Position numbers and translations under genes: made by a program. Of a stretch of 64,000 nt of DNA, positions 34,063 through 46,344 are shown one piece after another. Source of the DNA: Serendipita indica DSM 11827 (Eukaryota > Basidiomycota > Agaricomycetes > Sebacinales > Serendipitaceae); the NCBI GenBank assembly GCA_910890315.1, contig CAJVGD010000002.1, forward strand, positions 496,001 to 560,000, given 5' to 3'. Below the pieces are notes generated by a model. The model ran no database searches and had not been told where the DNA came from. It worked only from the letters and a program-made list of their open reading frames with translations. Position 1 is the stretch's first letter. Each line of letters begins with the position of its first letter.

Positions 34063-34623
34063 GATGTGCAAAACCTTTGGTGTAGGGTGCTGTAGCGTGC
34101 GGTTGGACGCTGTGTGCTATAGCTCTGGCTGGATTTAGGGGGAAAGAAGAGTCCTTTGGGTCCGCCTGGATTTATATACTCGGCCTGCACAGCGTCCAAG
34201 GGGCTTTTGGCAAGGCTGTGCACGATCACGCCAGGTCCTCCCTCACGCTCGTTGCAAAATCATTCTTCTCAACTCTTTTCTGTCTCTTCTTGGGTCCTTC
34301 TTCTGCCATCTTGCCGGCCTCCGTCTATCCACCTCGGCCACTGATAACTGCAACCACCAGCAAAACACCACGACAAGTGAAAAACGTTGAACAGAAACAG
34401 AAGAGCCTTCTCTAGAAGCTGGATCGCCTTGTGATTAATGCCTTTGCTCTCCGGCCGGCGTCAGCAGCCAAAGTGGTCCGAGGACAGCCTCGCCTCGGCC
34501 CAACAATCAACCTCGGCTCTACTTTGCACACTTGACTAATCTCTCTGACAAAGGTCATATCTACTTTTTCAGTAAAGTATACTACACGAATTACTAGACA
34601 AAGCACGATAAACCCGATGCAGT
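34063..34623. other. Intergenic: phosphatase promoter and APE2 3' end
   Basis: These 561 bp contain the promoter of the phosphatase gene (minus strand) and the 3' untranslated region of APE2. Only short open frames without protein-like features are present. Confidence 0.5.
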
Positions 34624-37386
34624 TTACAATCCCCGTTCCTTGCGCACCTCCGACGACCACTTGAAGAAATCGCACTTGAATCGACTATCAACTTCATCCC
34701 GGGGTCGCTTGCTCTTCCCCATGTCATATCCAGGTCCGACTGGTCTATAAACTCGTCAATATGTAGTCATGGCATATCAGCAGGTGGGTGGATCAAGAGA
34801 GCAAGGCAATGGAGATCAATGGCAGTGGGTCCTGTCATGAGGACCCAGCCGCTCGCCTCGCCTCTGTCGAGTTCTTCCTCGTCTTTTGCTGTTCCATAAT
34901 CAACACGGCCATGGCCACCCGCCATCTGGTCTCCCCCACCCCACCGATCGGGACCAATGCGCGTGACACCAATTCACGAGATAAACTTCATGAAGAGAGA
35001 ATACCCACCGCGAACACACAAAGAATGTTTTGCCCTTGTTCGGCCCCGGCTTGTTGACGGTAAGCATCTTTGTCGGCTCGTTGTGCACTATACAGTTCGG
35101 TGGTTGAAGTGGGCCCAATAAATTCGACCATGCATCTTTACTCCCGCCCAAGCCGGTCGTCGTAGTCGCAGTGGGCGAGTGTCCGCTCGAAATCGACGAC
35201 GATTGGGACAACATTGTCGCAAGTCGTAAATCTCGCTGAAACCTTTCGTCGTTCTCCTCGTCATCATCATCGTCTACAAGTTCAATCGACTTGGATCGGT
35301 CGGTTTCGAGTTTAGATTTGCGAGGATTCGACTTGGAACCGCTCCCAGACGGCTTGCCTTGAAAGAACGACGACAGTTTCGATTGCCCGTCCCGATCCGT
35401 CTTTACTCTCTTCATTTGTCCCGAATCATCCAAACGTTTCCGCTTCTTGGCATTGCGGTTTGTCTCCGGATTTGAACTTGCACCCATTGCCCTGCCACTC
35501 GACGACACCGACATTGAGCGTTCGATTATAGGTGCACTTGTGTCATTCGACGTGGATTGAGACCCATCTTCCACACATCTTTCGCCCGTATCCCCGGCAG
35601 CGGAAGAAAGAGGCGATGACGCCCGCCCGCCCATGGTGCTCTCACCCTCAGGAGCAGAAGTCGCATCGAGGATCCCACGCGCTTCCGAATAGCTGACGTG
35701 TGTCTCTTGCGTCATCTCTTCCTCATATAGTTGGGCGTTGTCCTTGTGATTGCTCCGTTGGGCAGTGGTCTCGCTCAATGCTCCAGTCGTTTGCTCCGAC
35801 ATAACGACGTCTGCCCCGCCACGGTTGCTGATATTATGTGCGTTGGTGTGATCGATGGCGACGTGCGACGAATCGGACGACACTGAGAGCGCCTCCGCCG
35901 TCGACGGAGCACGGTTTAGGGCGCCCGTCTGGGAGGAACTTGGAGCTTTCTTGGCGGCTCCTTTAGGCTTGGAAAAGTACGTAGAAAGAAGGGTTTGCTT
36001 GGCAGAGAACTCGTCCCACTGGCGCGCACAAATTCGCGGTATGACACCAGGCTGCACAGTAGCATTGGAACCAACGATACTAGAAACAGTGGATGGCGCA
36101 GAGGGATCATGAAGGTGATCAGATAGTCGGTGAAGTCGTCCGTTCTCGTCTGTGATTGAATCATATAGGTCAATGAATACTGGACAATGATCTGAACCCT
36201 TGATGGATGGTTGAATGTCCGCTTCCTTGACCCACTGACGTAGCCCTGGTGTTATAAGAATGAGGTCGATGCGGGTGCCATAGTTGCCTTCACGTGCGTT
36301 GATCTTTGTGTTCCAACCTAGGCAAAATGACCAACAATAAGCTATATAGACGAGATTAGACAAAAAAACTTACACGTATACATTCCCTCTCGTGTTGGAA
36401 ACCGTTCTCGCACAATGTCTACAAGAGGGCCCACTGGAGAGATCCAATCTCGCAACCAAGACCGATGGAGTGGTTCATAGAACACATCACGGTACTTGGG
36501 GAGGCCAGCCTCAACATGGTCAATCGGAGCTGCAGTCGAGTTTAGATCACCGAGCACAATCACTAAAAGTGACACCAAAACCAGGCGTCAGCGAGATGCT
36601 CGAGAATCAACGGGACAGCTCACCCTCCCTTCCCTCCTCCTCAATCAGTATCCGTACCCGTTCTTGGAGCAGGTAGTAGAAGTTCATCTTATAATGGTAA
36701 CGTACGTCTGCTGAGTCGGCCACACAATAGACGTTGATGAGAACGAACATGCCAAAGTCGAGTACAAGCGCACGGCCCTCCTTGTCAAGCTCGAGTAGCG
36801 ACGAAGGTATAGAACCATCGTCGTTGGCCATGAGATTGATTCGTGAGACTGCCGGGTAGGTTTGTGAGACGCGTTCTTGCGGTGTCAGTGGAGGCTTGGG
36901 CTGCACGCCTCCGCTGAGGCCCTCTTCTGCTTTGAGAGCGCGCACTTTGTGCGAATTGGTGTACACAGCGACACCGCTATAACCAGCCTTGGAAGCTAGC
37001 GAAAAGTAGCCGTCGTATTTCCCTGGTACGGCCGTCGACGCGTCTAGAGCTCGTTTTGCGGTTTTGAGTTCTATGTTTTGCATAGATTTTACACCCGCGT
37101 GATTGCCGATTGTGAGATGCGATTTGAACGCGGAAAACAGGGACAGACCTTGCAAGCAAATAATGTCCGCCTTGAGCTCGTCGAGAATTGCTTCATAGTT
37201 CTTGAGTGTGTTCCATCTGTTTCCTGTTCTTAGTGACGCTTCATCGAACCTGTTAACATGCCGCTTACGGATGGTACTTTGGGAGTGTGCCTATGCCATT
37301 CTACAGTCCAAAATGTGTAAGAGCTTGCATACAGAGGAGAAAGAGAATGTGCTTTGACGTACAATGTTCCAAGTCAAAATTCGCAT
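34624..37386 (-). CDS. APN2: DNA-(apurinic/apyrimidinic) endonuclease 2
   Basis: AP endonuclease/3'-phosphodiesterase of base-excision repair, nuclear. The first exon is MRILTWNI (37386), spliced to NGIGTLPKYHP, then WNTLKNYEAILDELKADIIC and LQE with the catalytic Glu split by an intron. Further catalytic blocks are VIVLGDLNSTAAPIDHVE, CWNTKINAREGNYGTRIDLI and IKGSDHCPVFIDL (catalytic His). A disordered region follows with two PCNA-box-like motifs, QTLLSTYF (about 35985) and QSKLSSFF (about 35375). The C-terminus is a GRF zinc finger (PPNCIVHNEPTKMLTV, GPNKGKTFFVCSR, ending RFKCDFFKWSSEVRKERGL). This is the complete APE2 architecture. It shares a 43-bp gap with mS29 on the other strand. The symbol is used for the yeast ortholog Apn2/APE2. 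Confidence 0.95.
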
Positions 37387-37429
37387 TGGTTTAGTGGCGG
37401 CCAAGTTGCAACTTCTTCGACTCTACCGC
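37387..37429. promoter_or_regulatory. 43-bp divergent intergenic region (APE2 / mS29)
   Basis: The start codons of APE2 (minus) and mS29 (plus) are 43 bp apart when the second in-frame ATG of mS29 is used. With the first one (37364) the two coding regions overlap. No TATA box is seen. Confidence 0.45.
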
Positions 37430-39124
37430 ATGCATCGACGCTCGGCGGCCAACGCGCTCTCGAAAGCTACAAGAGGATTCACGAAAAGAGAGTTTAAGAC
37501 GGCTCAAAGGCTTCTTGCCTCCGTTCCGTCTGGTATGTTTCCTCGTCGACCAAAAACTTGAACATCTCTGACGGTTAACCAGGCTCCAAGGCGACCCCGT
37601 CACCCCCTTCACTATTTTCTAATACGTCAACCCAGAAGAGACAAGACGACCAAATGCTTCTCCATCCTTTATACCGCGAGGTCGCCGATCAAACTTCAAT
37701 GCAAGTCTTCGAATCAGTAAATACATCCATTCAATTTATGGTAGCACTTCTAATGACCTCTAGGAACTTGTGAACGAGGGCAACATCGGCCTCGCACTCG
37801 CCTTTCCTTCAAAAACGCCAGACCCGCTAAGGATATTTGGTATTCCAAAGTCTGTAGAGAAGACGGTACGAAACAACTATCCTATATCGACAATTTTCTT
37901 AGACTATTCTGCAGTTTGATTTGGTCACTCGACCGTTTTCCGTAGTTCGTCGCCCGACACTCTCGCTACGACAAACGTTGGAGAATGCTCGAAAATCCGG
38001 GTCGGACAATAGAATTGTCATAAGTATGTACATAAATTTCCCTAGTTTCCGCTAACGCTTTTTCTTAGCCGGCGGAGCAGGAACAGGAAAGAGTTACCTG
38101 CTCTTGCAAACCATAATACACTGTGTCGCGTCAAATTGGATTGTCCTTTATCTTCCGCGAGGTAGGCCCTGACGAATTTGGCGTGCCTTCTCCCACTCTT
38201 CACATAGCCATTGATACCGTCAACTGCACAACACCATATAACTACGAGCCAAGAACACAAACTTTCCTACAGCCAATGCTGTCCGAGAAGCTACTACGTC
38301 AACTCCGAGATATGGGTCATAGCGGCCTGAAGAAATTAACACTGACGAACGACTTTGCCATTGACTCGGCCCCGCCTGGTGCTCCCAAAAAGGGACAGAG
38401 GCTAATTGAACTTATAGAATATGGTATCCTAGAGGTATCAATGGCACCATTTGTATTAGAGCAGCTTTTGGCCGAGCTTGCTTCCCAAACACAGTAAGCC
38501 TCTGCCTTCTCCAGTCTCTAATCCACTCATTGGATTAGATATCCATTCCTCTTGGCTATCGATGACTTTCAAGCACTATACAGCCAATCGCAATACAAGA
38601 CCCCACAGTTTGAGCCCATCGAGAGTTTTCACCTTTCTGTGCCTCGCCTGTTACTCGAGTACGCATGCGGTTCGCGCAAGATTGTGAGTATAACATTCTC
38701 CTCATAATCTATCTGAACTCGCTACAGCACAATGGCGCATTGCTCAGTGCTCTCTCCATGTCGAACACGTCCTGGTTACCCAAAACGGAGATCTACGAGG
38801 CACTCAATCTCGATCTTACCCATGGTAAGCGTCCAGATGCTTGGGATAAACGCTCCGAGGCGTATCAACATTACGCCGCTGGCCTGAAGGCTTTCCGTAT
38901 GCCAGAGAGGCTGGAAATCAAGGAAGCTGCAGGCATCTTGGACGTGATGAAGAATGACCGGGCACTTCTCAGTGGTGAGATGTCATCTACATCGCTTTGC
39001 TGCGGCTGACGCGTATGCCACGTTAGACCCGTCTGACCAATTATTCCTATCAAAGTATTGCGAGTCCAATGGAAATCCTAAGGAGTTTGTTTGGCGAGGT
39101 CTGATGGCCACCCTGGACTCGTAG
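37430..39124 (+). CDS. RSM23: Mitochondrial small-subunit ribosomal protein mS29 (DAP3)
   Basis: GTP-binding protein of the mitoribosomal small subunit. The N-terminus MHRRSAANALSKATRGFTKR is a basic presequence. Later exons carry QMLLHPLYREVADQTSMQVF, FGIPKSVEKTFDLVTRPFSV, the P-loop VITGGAGTGKSYLLLQTIIH, PKKGQRLIELIEYG, LAIDDFQALYSQSQYKTPQF (Walker B-like DD), PRLLLEYACGS and HNGALLSALSMSNTSWLPKT. The last exon ends EFVWRGLMATLDS. About six introns. An in-frame ATG at 37364 would add 22 residues but would overlap the APE2 start; 37430 is preferred because it starts the basic presequence. Family firm. Confidence 0.92.
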
Positions 39125-39461
39125 TGCCGATTCCGAACAGATTCCCGGAGGACGCCCTATTTATCGCAGACCTGTGGGCATACTGCGCAGCCTGAGAATC
39201 TTTGATAAGCACCGTGAACTACGAATATCGTTTACCACTTGCAAGTTCTGCATTGAGCGCGTACCTTGTTCCCGACCACGGCGCCCAGTGCGGCTCCAAT
39301 TCACCTGAGCGGATACATAAGCAACTCTGTAAACATCTGGTGCTTCTCAACCACCTTCGGTCCCCTTTTCCGTGTTTAGATCCCACTCTCCCACGAAAGA
39401 ATCTCTACGTCGCCACCCTTAGATATCGTATTATCCTCAAATTCACAAATCGACACGCCAG
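39125..39461. other. Intergenic: promoter of the Zn2Cys6 factor
   Basis: These 337 bp hold the 3' end of mS29 and the promoter of the next gene. No gene or repeat seen. Confidence 0.5.
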
Positions 39462-42400
39462 ATGGCCACATCAGCTATTATCGACTTGGGCATGGCACCC
39501 ATAGCTGACGATCATGCCAGAGCCCGTGCTGAGAAATCCGAGGGCGGTCCCGGACCAGCTTCCAAAGCGAAGAACTGTGCCGAGTGCCGTCGTATGAAGC
39601 TCAAGTGCTCCAGAACGGTATGTACTGTATTGGGCTTTGTGCTTGTCATACACTGACGCTGTGGGCTTGGTAGATCCCTTGCCAGAACTGCATCAGACGT
39701 GGTTGTGCTTCGTTGTGCCCAGATGGCTCTTTGGTGTCCAAAGGTAACAGGTTAGTAATTATTCATCTGGATGGCCGCGACGTGCTGAGCTCCGCTATGT
39801 AGGTTGATCCTGGCGAACACTGAAGATTTGCATGCACGCATAGAGACACTGAGTTCGCGTATACGTGACCTCGAGTCTGCATTGTCGTCTTTGCATGTGC
39901 GTACTTTCCACCCAGGCTACTTGGCAAGCTGACAAAAACCAATAGGCAAAGCACTCTGATGAGCCACATCCACTTTTAACACGAGATCAGCTCCTCACTG
40001 GCACAATTCGCAAAGAAGAGGAAGATCCTCATGAGGTCCCCGTTACGTCGTTCGGCTCGCTTATGCTTGGAGGCGATGGCACTTCCAAGTTCTTTGGAGC
40101 GACAAGCGGCGCCGAATGGGTTCGTCCACATTCCATCCTTTTATTCACGTTCTAAGCCTAAGTAGACCGTACCTCTGGAAGATGATACGCCCGAAGAGGG
40201 ATACGCCTGTGTGCCAGTCTCCGTCACCAATGCGCTCGCGAACCAGATTCAGGGTGCACAGGGAGGAATAACGGGCGGAAGTCACGGAGTGCCGACATCA
40301 CTATCAAATCCGTTTGGAACTGTTGCCAACCTCGACGTGATAAGCCAGAGCTTTCCCCACTCTGTCGATAGGAGCATGCTCGACATACCCGCTTTAAAGA
40401 GGCTTGTTATACAAGAGCTCCCTCCTCGAGAGAAGGCCATCTCCCTGATCAATTTATATTACGCGAGGGTCGCTTGGGAGTAAGCTTCTCATCTCCACAA
40501 AGGCAATCTCATAATACCATCAGGTTCGACCCTGTCCCAAGGAAGAGACTCATTGAAGAGGTGTTTGGGCCTTGCTACGACAATCTCCAAAACCCGCCCA
40601 TCAGTGGCCATGCTATGGCCTTACTTTATGCCGTCTTCGGGCTTGGTAAAGCAAAATTGCATATTTAGCGCTCCTAACCCTCCATTAAGGCATGTTTCAC
40701 AACCCTGAACAGTCAAACTACGGGGCTCTTGCTCACCAATTCATCGTATTGTCAAGAGCCTGCTTAGCGACCGAATGCATCTACGTCCATACGAGTATAA
40801 CGGCCATCGACGCTCTCATTCTCCATATTCAGTACTTTGATATGTCTGACGATCCGGGAGGAGGCGCAAAGGCTTGGGCGGCCCTAGGGACCACCCTCAA
40901 ATTGGCACAGTCGGTATGTACGGAGATTATATTTGTTCAAGATTACTGATTATAATTATAGATCGGATTGCAGTAAGCTCTTTTCTTTATCATTGCGTAC
41001 CCTGATAGCATCTAGTCGCGAGCCATCGATGTGGAATCTATCCAAGGAGGAAATTCAGCGAAGGAGACGCACAATGGTTAGCAATTTTGGAGATTCATTG
41101 ATATATAGAGCTAACCAAAGGACAGTGGGAGCTTGTCGCATACGATCTGTGGTTTGTGAGTCCGGTCTGATGACCTTGCCTTCTCGCCGCTGACGCCTTC
41201 CAGTCTTTGCACTTTGGACGTCCTCCCATGATCTCTCGGCAACATTTTGACGTCGAGCTTCCCATGGATGCACCAGAATTAGAAGTGGCGGATACAAATT
41301 TCCACCGGGGCAAACATTACTTCACCCAAGTCTGTCTTTGGCCCGTTCTCGACCTGTCTCTTGGCGTCAAGGGAACTTATGCGGCCGTGCTTAAGATGGA
41401 CAAGCGCCTTCGTGACTGGGTACTTCCAGTACACATGCAAGCGAATGTATGCGCGCCGCCTGATGATTCACAAACGGGTCTTATTTTCCAGCGCACACTC
41501 ATGTTTATTGCACGGGAGATCACTCTTATGTGCTTGCATCGGTGAGTTTCACCAGCCAATTTGTATCGGGCTAATCACCATCAGTCCATACTTCGCGTGT
41601 GCTCTCCTGGAACCTCCTTTCGACCCCCTGAGGAGCAAATACTCTCGGAGCGTACTGGCTGCATATGCGAGCGCTTGTGCCATCCTTAATCGCATTCGCA
41701 CTCTTTATGCGCGTGAGCCGATCATCATTGTTCGCTTCAGCATCTTTTGGACACATTCTTTCAGTGCGGCAATGACGCTGTAAGTTATTCTCATCGAGGG
41801 TACACATTCACGACTGACATATTCCTAACAGAGGTGCAATCGCCAGTCGTGCGCCAGACTCGCCGTTGGCTTCAACCGCACTCGTTGAATTTGGTAAGTG
41901 TAACTCCTATTAGAACCACACCATTCTAACTAATTCCGTCAGATCATGCGGTAGAGATGTTTGATAGGGCAAAGCATGGATACAGAGCTGGACGCCTCCT
42001 GGTGAGCACAGGTAATTCTTCCGAGTCTCCAAATATCTCACCCTTTCAAGCCCGTTCTTCAGGAGCTAAAAGTGAAAGCTCATGCAGCAGTTGACAGCTA
42101 TCGCAGCGGGACATGGCAGCGCCCCTCTGGCAAGGACGCAGGATTATTCCCTGGGCTAGGCGGAGCGAAAGCGGAACTCTACCACACACGCCAACAAAGG
42201 GATCGAGGTGTTAGCAAGTCGCCCAGTAATGGTCCTTCTCCCCCTAGTATAGACGATGTAGAAGGTGCCGGTATCATGTCCTCCCTCGGTACCGTCAAGG
42301 TCAATACCCTGGATGCATATTTTCAATCCTTTGGCCAACCCAGCCCCGCAGCTTCTACGGCTCCTGGGCTCAGCATCGACACTGGCAATCAATCCAGCCC

Positions 42401-42929
42401 AGCCACATCGAGCTCGATCTACCAGATTCCGATGGAAGTTCCTTCAAGCGATGCCTTTTTGCATGGTGTGCTAACTGGAGATTGGGGAGGAATGAAACCA
42501 CTGGATAGTGCGCCCGGCAATCCTTACGACTTACTACAGGTCCCACCTCAACAGTACAACTATAACACCTCAGTATCACCACAGTACTATGCCACCCCGC
42601 CGTTAGGGCCTCAAGGGCTTCAAGGGCAGCAAAACTTTACCACCCTGGGTCACTCGCCCTTCTCTGATCCGGGCTCGAGTGACAGTGGAAACAGCCTATC
42701 TGGGAGTACTCCAGGTATGCTAAACTATGATACTCGACCTGCATTGCTGCAGGCTCTCGCCGAACCTCAGATCGGATCCACTGCATACGGACCCAGCTTT
42801 ACACTGCAGGGGTTTGCGGAATCACAGCAGCAGCAAACTGCTCTCTCAGGCGCTTCGGGTGGCGAGGCGGCAACGATACTATGGGAAGACTTTTTGCGAG
42901 ACCTTGGCACGGGGTTCAATGCAAGATAA
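39462..42929 (+). CDS. Zn2Cys6 (fungal_trans) transcription factor
   Basis: Nuclear transcription regulator. The start MATSAIIDLGMAPIADD at 39462 is followed by the binuclear zinc cluster CAECRRMKLKCSRTIPCQNC then IRRGCASLC (C-x2-C-x6-C-x5-C-x2-C-x8-C, with one extra Cys), interrupted by an intron near 39617-39673. A dimerising coiled coil comes next (DLHARIETLSSRIRDLESAL). The middle holds a fungal_trans domain: PREKAISLINLYYARVAWEF, ALLYAVFGLG, LKLAQSIGLHREPSMWNLSK and RRRTMWELVAYDLWFSLHFG followed by RPPMI. The C-terminal 290 residues are Ser/Pro/Gln-rich and likely activate transcription, with a QQQQ run and the end WEDFLRDLGTGFNAR. At least eight introns. Target genes are not evident; it faces the M36 array tail-to-tail with only 106 bp between stops. 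Confidence 0.92.
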
Positions 42930-43035
42930 TACGTTATATATGTTGTTGGACTGCGCATCTAAAGATTCAGAGCTCGTGTTTATGTTCGTTCTTTAAGCAA
43001 TATATACACCACTGCTACGTCCTACATCAAATTAC

Positions 43036-45562
43036 TTAACAGTCATCCCACCACGGGCACGAGGTCTGGGTAGGAACTGTCGAAGTTCGTGTCGTACGGG
43101 TAGATGTATTCGGCTTGGAGGTCGTCGGCACGGGAGCTGGGGTGCTCGACGAGTCGTCACCGCTTCCACCACCATTGGTGCATTCTGCTGGCATAGAATT
43201 ATCCTCGATGTAGCCTGCCTTTGCCTTGGCTCCGAGACCACGGGAGGCAAAGGCTTTCCATACAGCGCAAGTGTGTTTTCCACTGTACCGATTCTTGTCA
43301 GCGGACATCCAGGCGTTGCGAGCATCAATCACTGCGATATTCGTCAATACCCGATGGAATATTTCGACAATAAAAAACTCACTGGTTGGGTTGCATGGCT
43401 GCAAGAGGAGGGCTAAGGGTGGAATGGTCAGCCAAAGCTTGGGATGTGTATAAAAGGAGACGAACCATCATAGAAGAGCCTGAGGAATACGACGTTGCCC
43501 TTGTCAGAGTCCGGGTTCACATACGAATCCTCAGCCCAGCCACTGCAAGGTTGTCAGAACAAGCGTATCATGAGAAAGAATGGGTACGAACAATTGTCCA
43601 ACCAATTCAGCGTAGACGTTGTGCAGCCTGTTGAGCAACCGGGTCAATGAACCATTCATCTGAAACAGATTTTGGACATACATGTTCGCCCAGACTTCAC
43701 CAATCGCGTGCACCTCGTCGAGTTGTTTGATTGAAGCATAGGTCTGTAGCGGTTCGAGTAGTTCCGAGCGATGAGGGCAATTTGATGAGTGTCGATGAGT
43801 AATAAAGGGGCGTAAATAAGCAATGAGAAGTGATAAATTATCGTCAGCGTGGCCTCAAGGCGCTTTGAAGGGACGTACCAAGGGATTGACTTTGGGGTCC
43901 GTAGAGTAGGGATGCGAACGGATACCAGCGGGATTATTGAAGGTCCAACCCCCTAAAACGAAGTCGGGCACACTGCTATCCTTGTGCTCGAGCCATTCGG
44001 CAAATGCGTCACTCCAGCCCTCGCCCTGACAAAGAATCAGCTTGCTAGATGACTTAATATTCAGAATACTCGCCATTCCACCGGATTCAGTTGTTTGTAG
44101 GCACCTGCCGGTTCCTCCCTGAACAGCTGTGAGTCAAAAAAAGATACTTGGGATGTCAACGCACTCCAGTCATTCGGTTTGTCGTTCCGTGAGTTTGTTC
44201 GTGAGCAATAATATCATTGGAGAGATCACCATCCCGGTTTGGCTTGCTGCGGTCCCAGATGTACATTCTCATCTGGCCAGACTCTCCGTCGGCTGGTGTC
44301 GCGAAATTGGCATTGTTGACTCCTCCATCATCCTGTACGGAGATGAGGATGCGGTCATTGCCTTGACCACCTTTGCCAAAGTTGTCGTTTTGGAAGTTGA
44401 ACGTCTGCTCCGTAAAGCCGTAACGGTAGTTGATCTATTCGCATATAAGTAAATGAGATTGCCAAGAAGTCAGGACCCACGTCATGAATTGTGTTGGAAA
44501 TGAAAAAGGTGTTGACCCGAGCCGCGTCGACATTTTGGCCGGCGGTCGGTTCCTGAGTGGTGTCGTAGGTGTAGTCAAACACCAGGTTTGCAGAGCTCTG
44601 TTTGGTTGTGGCAGACTCTGAGCCCTTGTAGCTGATGGCGTTGTTGCCAGACGTATCATCTGTGGTCTTCGTGCCAAGGACATGCCAACCGTTGGGTGAA
44701 GAAGTTTTGTCGCTAGGGTCTTTGTGGGTCGAATAACCTTGCGTGACATCTTGCACTGTCGGGTCGACGGCATTGTACGATGCACCCGCCACAAAGTCGT
44801 TTGTGGCAATCACGTTCGAGTTGGACGCGTCCACGAATGCCTCGTACCAATGATCTCCACCAGATGTTTGTACTTGAACGACCCAGGTAAGCGCCATGTT
44901 GCCGTCCGATTGAATATAGTATTCGAGACTGGGCTCTCTGCCATTGTGCTTTCCACCAAGTTTTTGCTCAGCAGCGCTGATTGCAGCTTCCTTGGCAATA
45001 GCAGGCTCTGCGGGCGCAACTTGGGCTGGATGGACAGTAAGTAGGTGTTGGACTATGAGGTAGTACGTACCTCGCGAAGTGCTCGTCGCATGAAAGTTGG
45101 CGCCGAATGCAACTACGTTTTGTTCTTTATTGAAACCGACGTTTGCTACGGCGTTGGCAACCGGGATTCCGTTCTAGCGATAATCAGAACCAGGTCGCTC
45201 TTAAGGAAGCTACAACTCACCATCATTTGTTGAGCCCAAACGTGACCAGACACATCGGTTGATGCGGTAGAACGAACACGGAAACCGTCGGTACCCATGT
45301 TGAGTTGCTGTTCAAGGAAAGAGACTGCTGAAGCCTCCATAGTCGTGAATGGGCCGTCGCGCTTCTTGAGAGGGGTCTCTACGCCATTTGTATACGTGAC
45401 AAACTTGTTGGGAGGATGGTAAGATTCGACATGATCGCTGGGCGCGACCTGTCGGACGCGGTGCGTCGAGTATTTGACCGTAGGGTCCCATGGCGCAGCA
45501 ACCGCGAGTCCGGCGAAGAGGGAGACACTTGCAGTGAGTGCGAGCTTGCTAAAGACGGGCAT
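43036..45562 (-). CDS. Fungalysin-type metalloprotease M36, copy A
   Basis: Secreted zinc metalloprotease. Signal peptide MPVFSKLALTASVSLFAGLA, an FTP propeptide (GHVWAQQMM then [19 protein letters not shown]), then the catalytic region: NPAD... blocks [36 protein letters not shown], the zinc motif HEQTH (44189-44203) followed by GLTNRMTG, and the third ligand in [20 protein letters not shown]. The C-terminal helices include [20 protein letters not shown] and [20 protein letters not shown]. Unlike B and C it ends with a Ser/Thr/Pro-rich tail (SSSTPAPVPTTSKPNTSTRT) and SCPWWDDC. It lacks two introns found in B and C. All zinc ligands are present; expected to be active. The start at 45562 is the ATG of the signal peptide. 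Confidence 0.95.
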
Positions 45563-46344
45563 GACGAAAAGAATGGGCTGAACAGCGACTGAACGAGGAG
45601 TGGGGTAAAGAGAGGGTTCTCAACACGCACGACGCGCGGAGTATGTATAAAGGAGAGAAGTCGACGACGAAAGGTCGGACAAGGAAGGGGATGGGCTCTA
45701 TTTTGTCGCCAGGGCGAGCAAGGTTTTATACTAGAGCGCAGGCAAGACCTGAGTAGCCGCCTGCATATGACCGATGCTGTCCGTTGTCATTACCAACAGA
45801 ACGTTGTTATCCTTCTTGCGGTGAAACGGTCAACTTGGAGCTGTCGGCCTGTGGAGAAATCGCCGTTTGCGGTCTCTGCCTAGGGGGACGATTGTCCACG
45901 CGGCCTCGGAGCTTTCTACAAGGCGTGGACACGGCCAACAAAGCAAATTAGGCATATTTGAATGAGCTTAGCGACACTAATCGCCAACATGACCAGCACC
46001 GGTGCGCGTTCTCTCCGTGAACGCAAGATCCGCATGGATCCATCTACGCTGCGATTGGCCGGCTCGTGACACTAAGTAACCCAGAAAAATTGTCCTCGAG
46101 ACGGCTTCGGCCATAAACGCAATGCGGTCGGGGTCGCGACGGCCCTTCGCCGTACAGTCACGTCGCTATGTTGGTCAACGGTTATTCGGATAAAATGCAT
46201 ATCGAATATCTTGATATTTATTGGAGTGGGAACCTTCGCCCTCTGAAGGAGCCGGGTACAACCATTACAACGATTCAAACATGGTCAACCGTGGAGGCAA
46301 ACGAATGTGTATGCAAATAATTGGAAGAGGTAGTAAACGATACC
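45563..46344. other. Intergenic: promoter of M36 copy A
   Basis: These 782 bp lie upstream of copy A and downstream of copy B. A TATA box is listed separately. No gene or clear match to the B/C promoter repeat was noticed. Confidence 0.5.
45724..45730 (-). promoter_or_regulatory. TATA box of M36 copy A
   Basis: Minus strand reads TATAAAA, 162 bp upstream of the start codon. Copies B and C have TATAAA at 154 and 163 bp, so position and sequence agree across the array. Confidence 0.6.
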
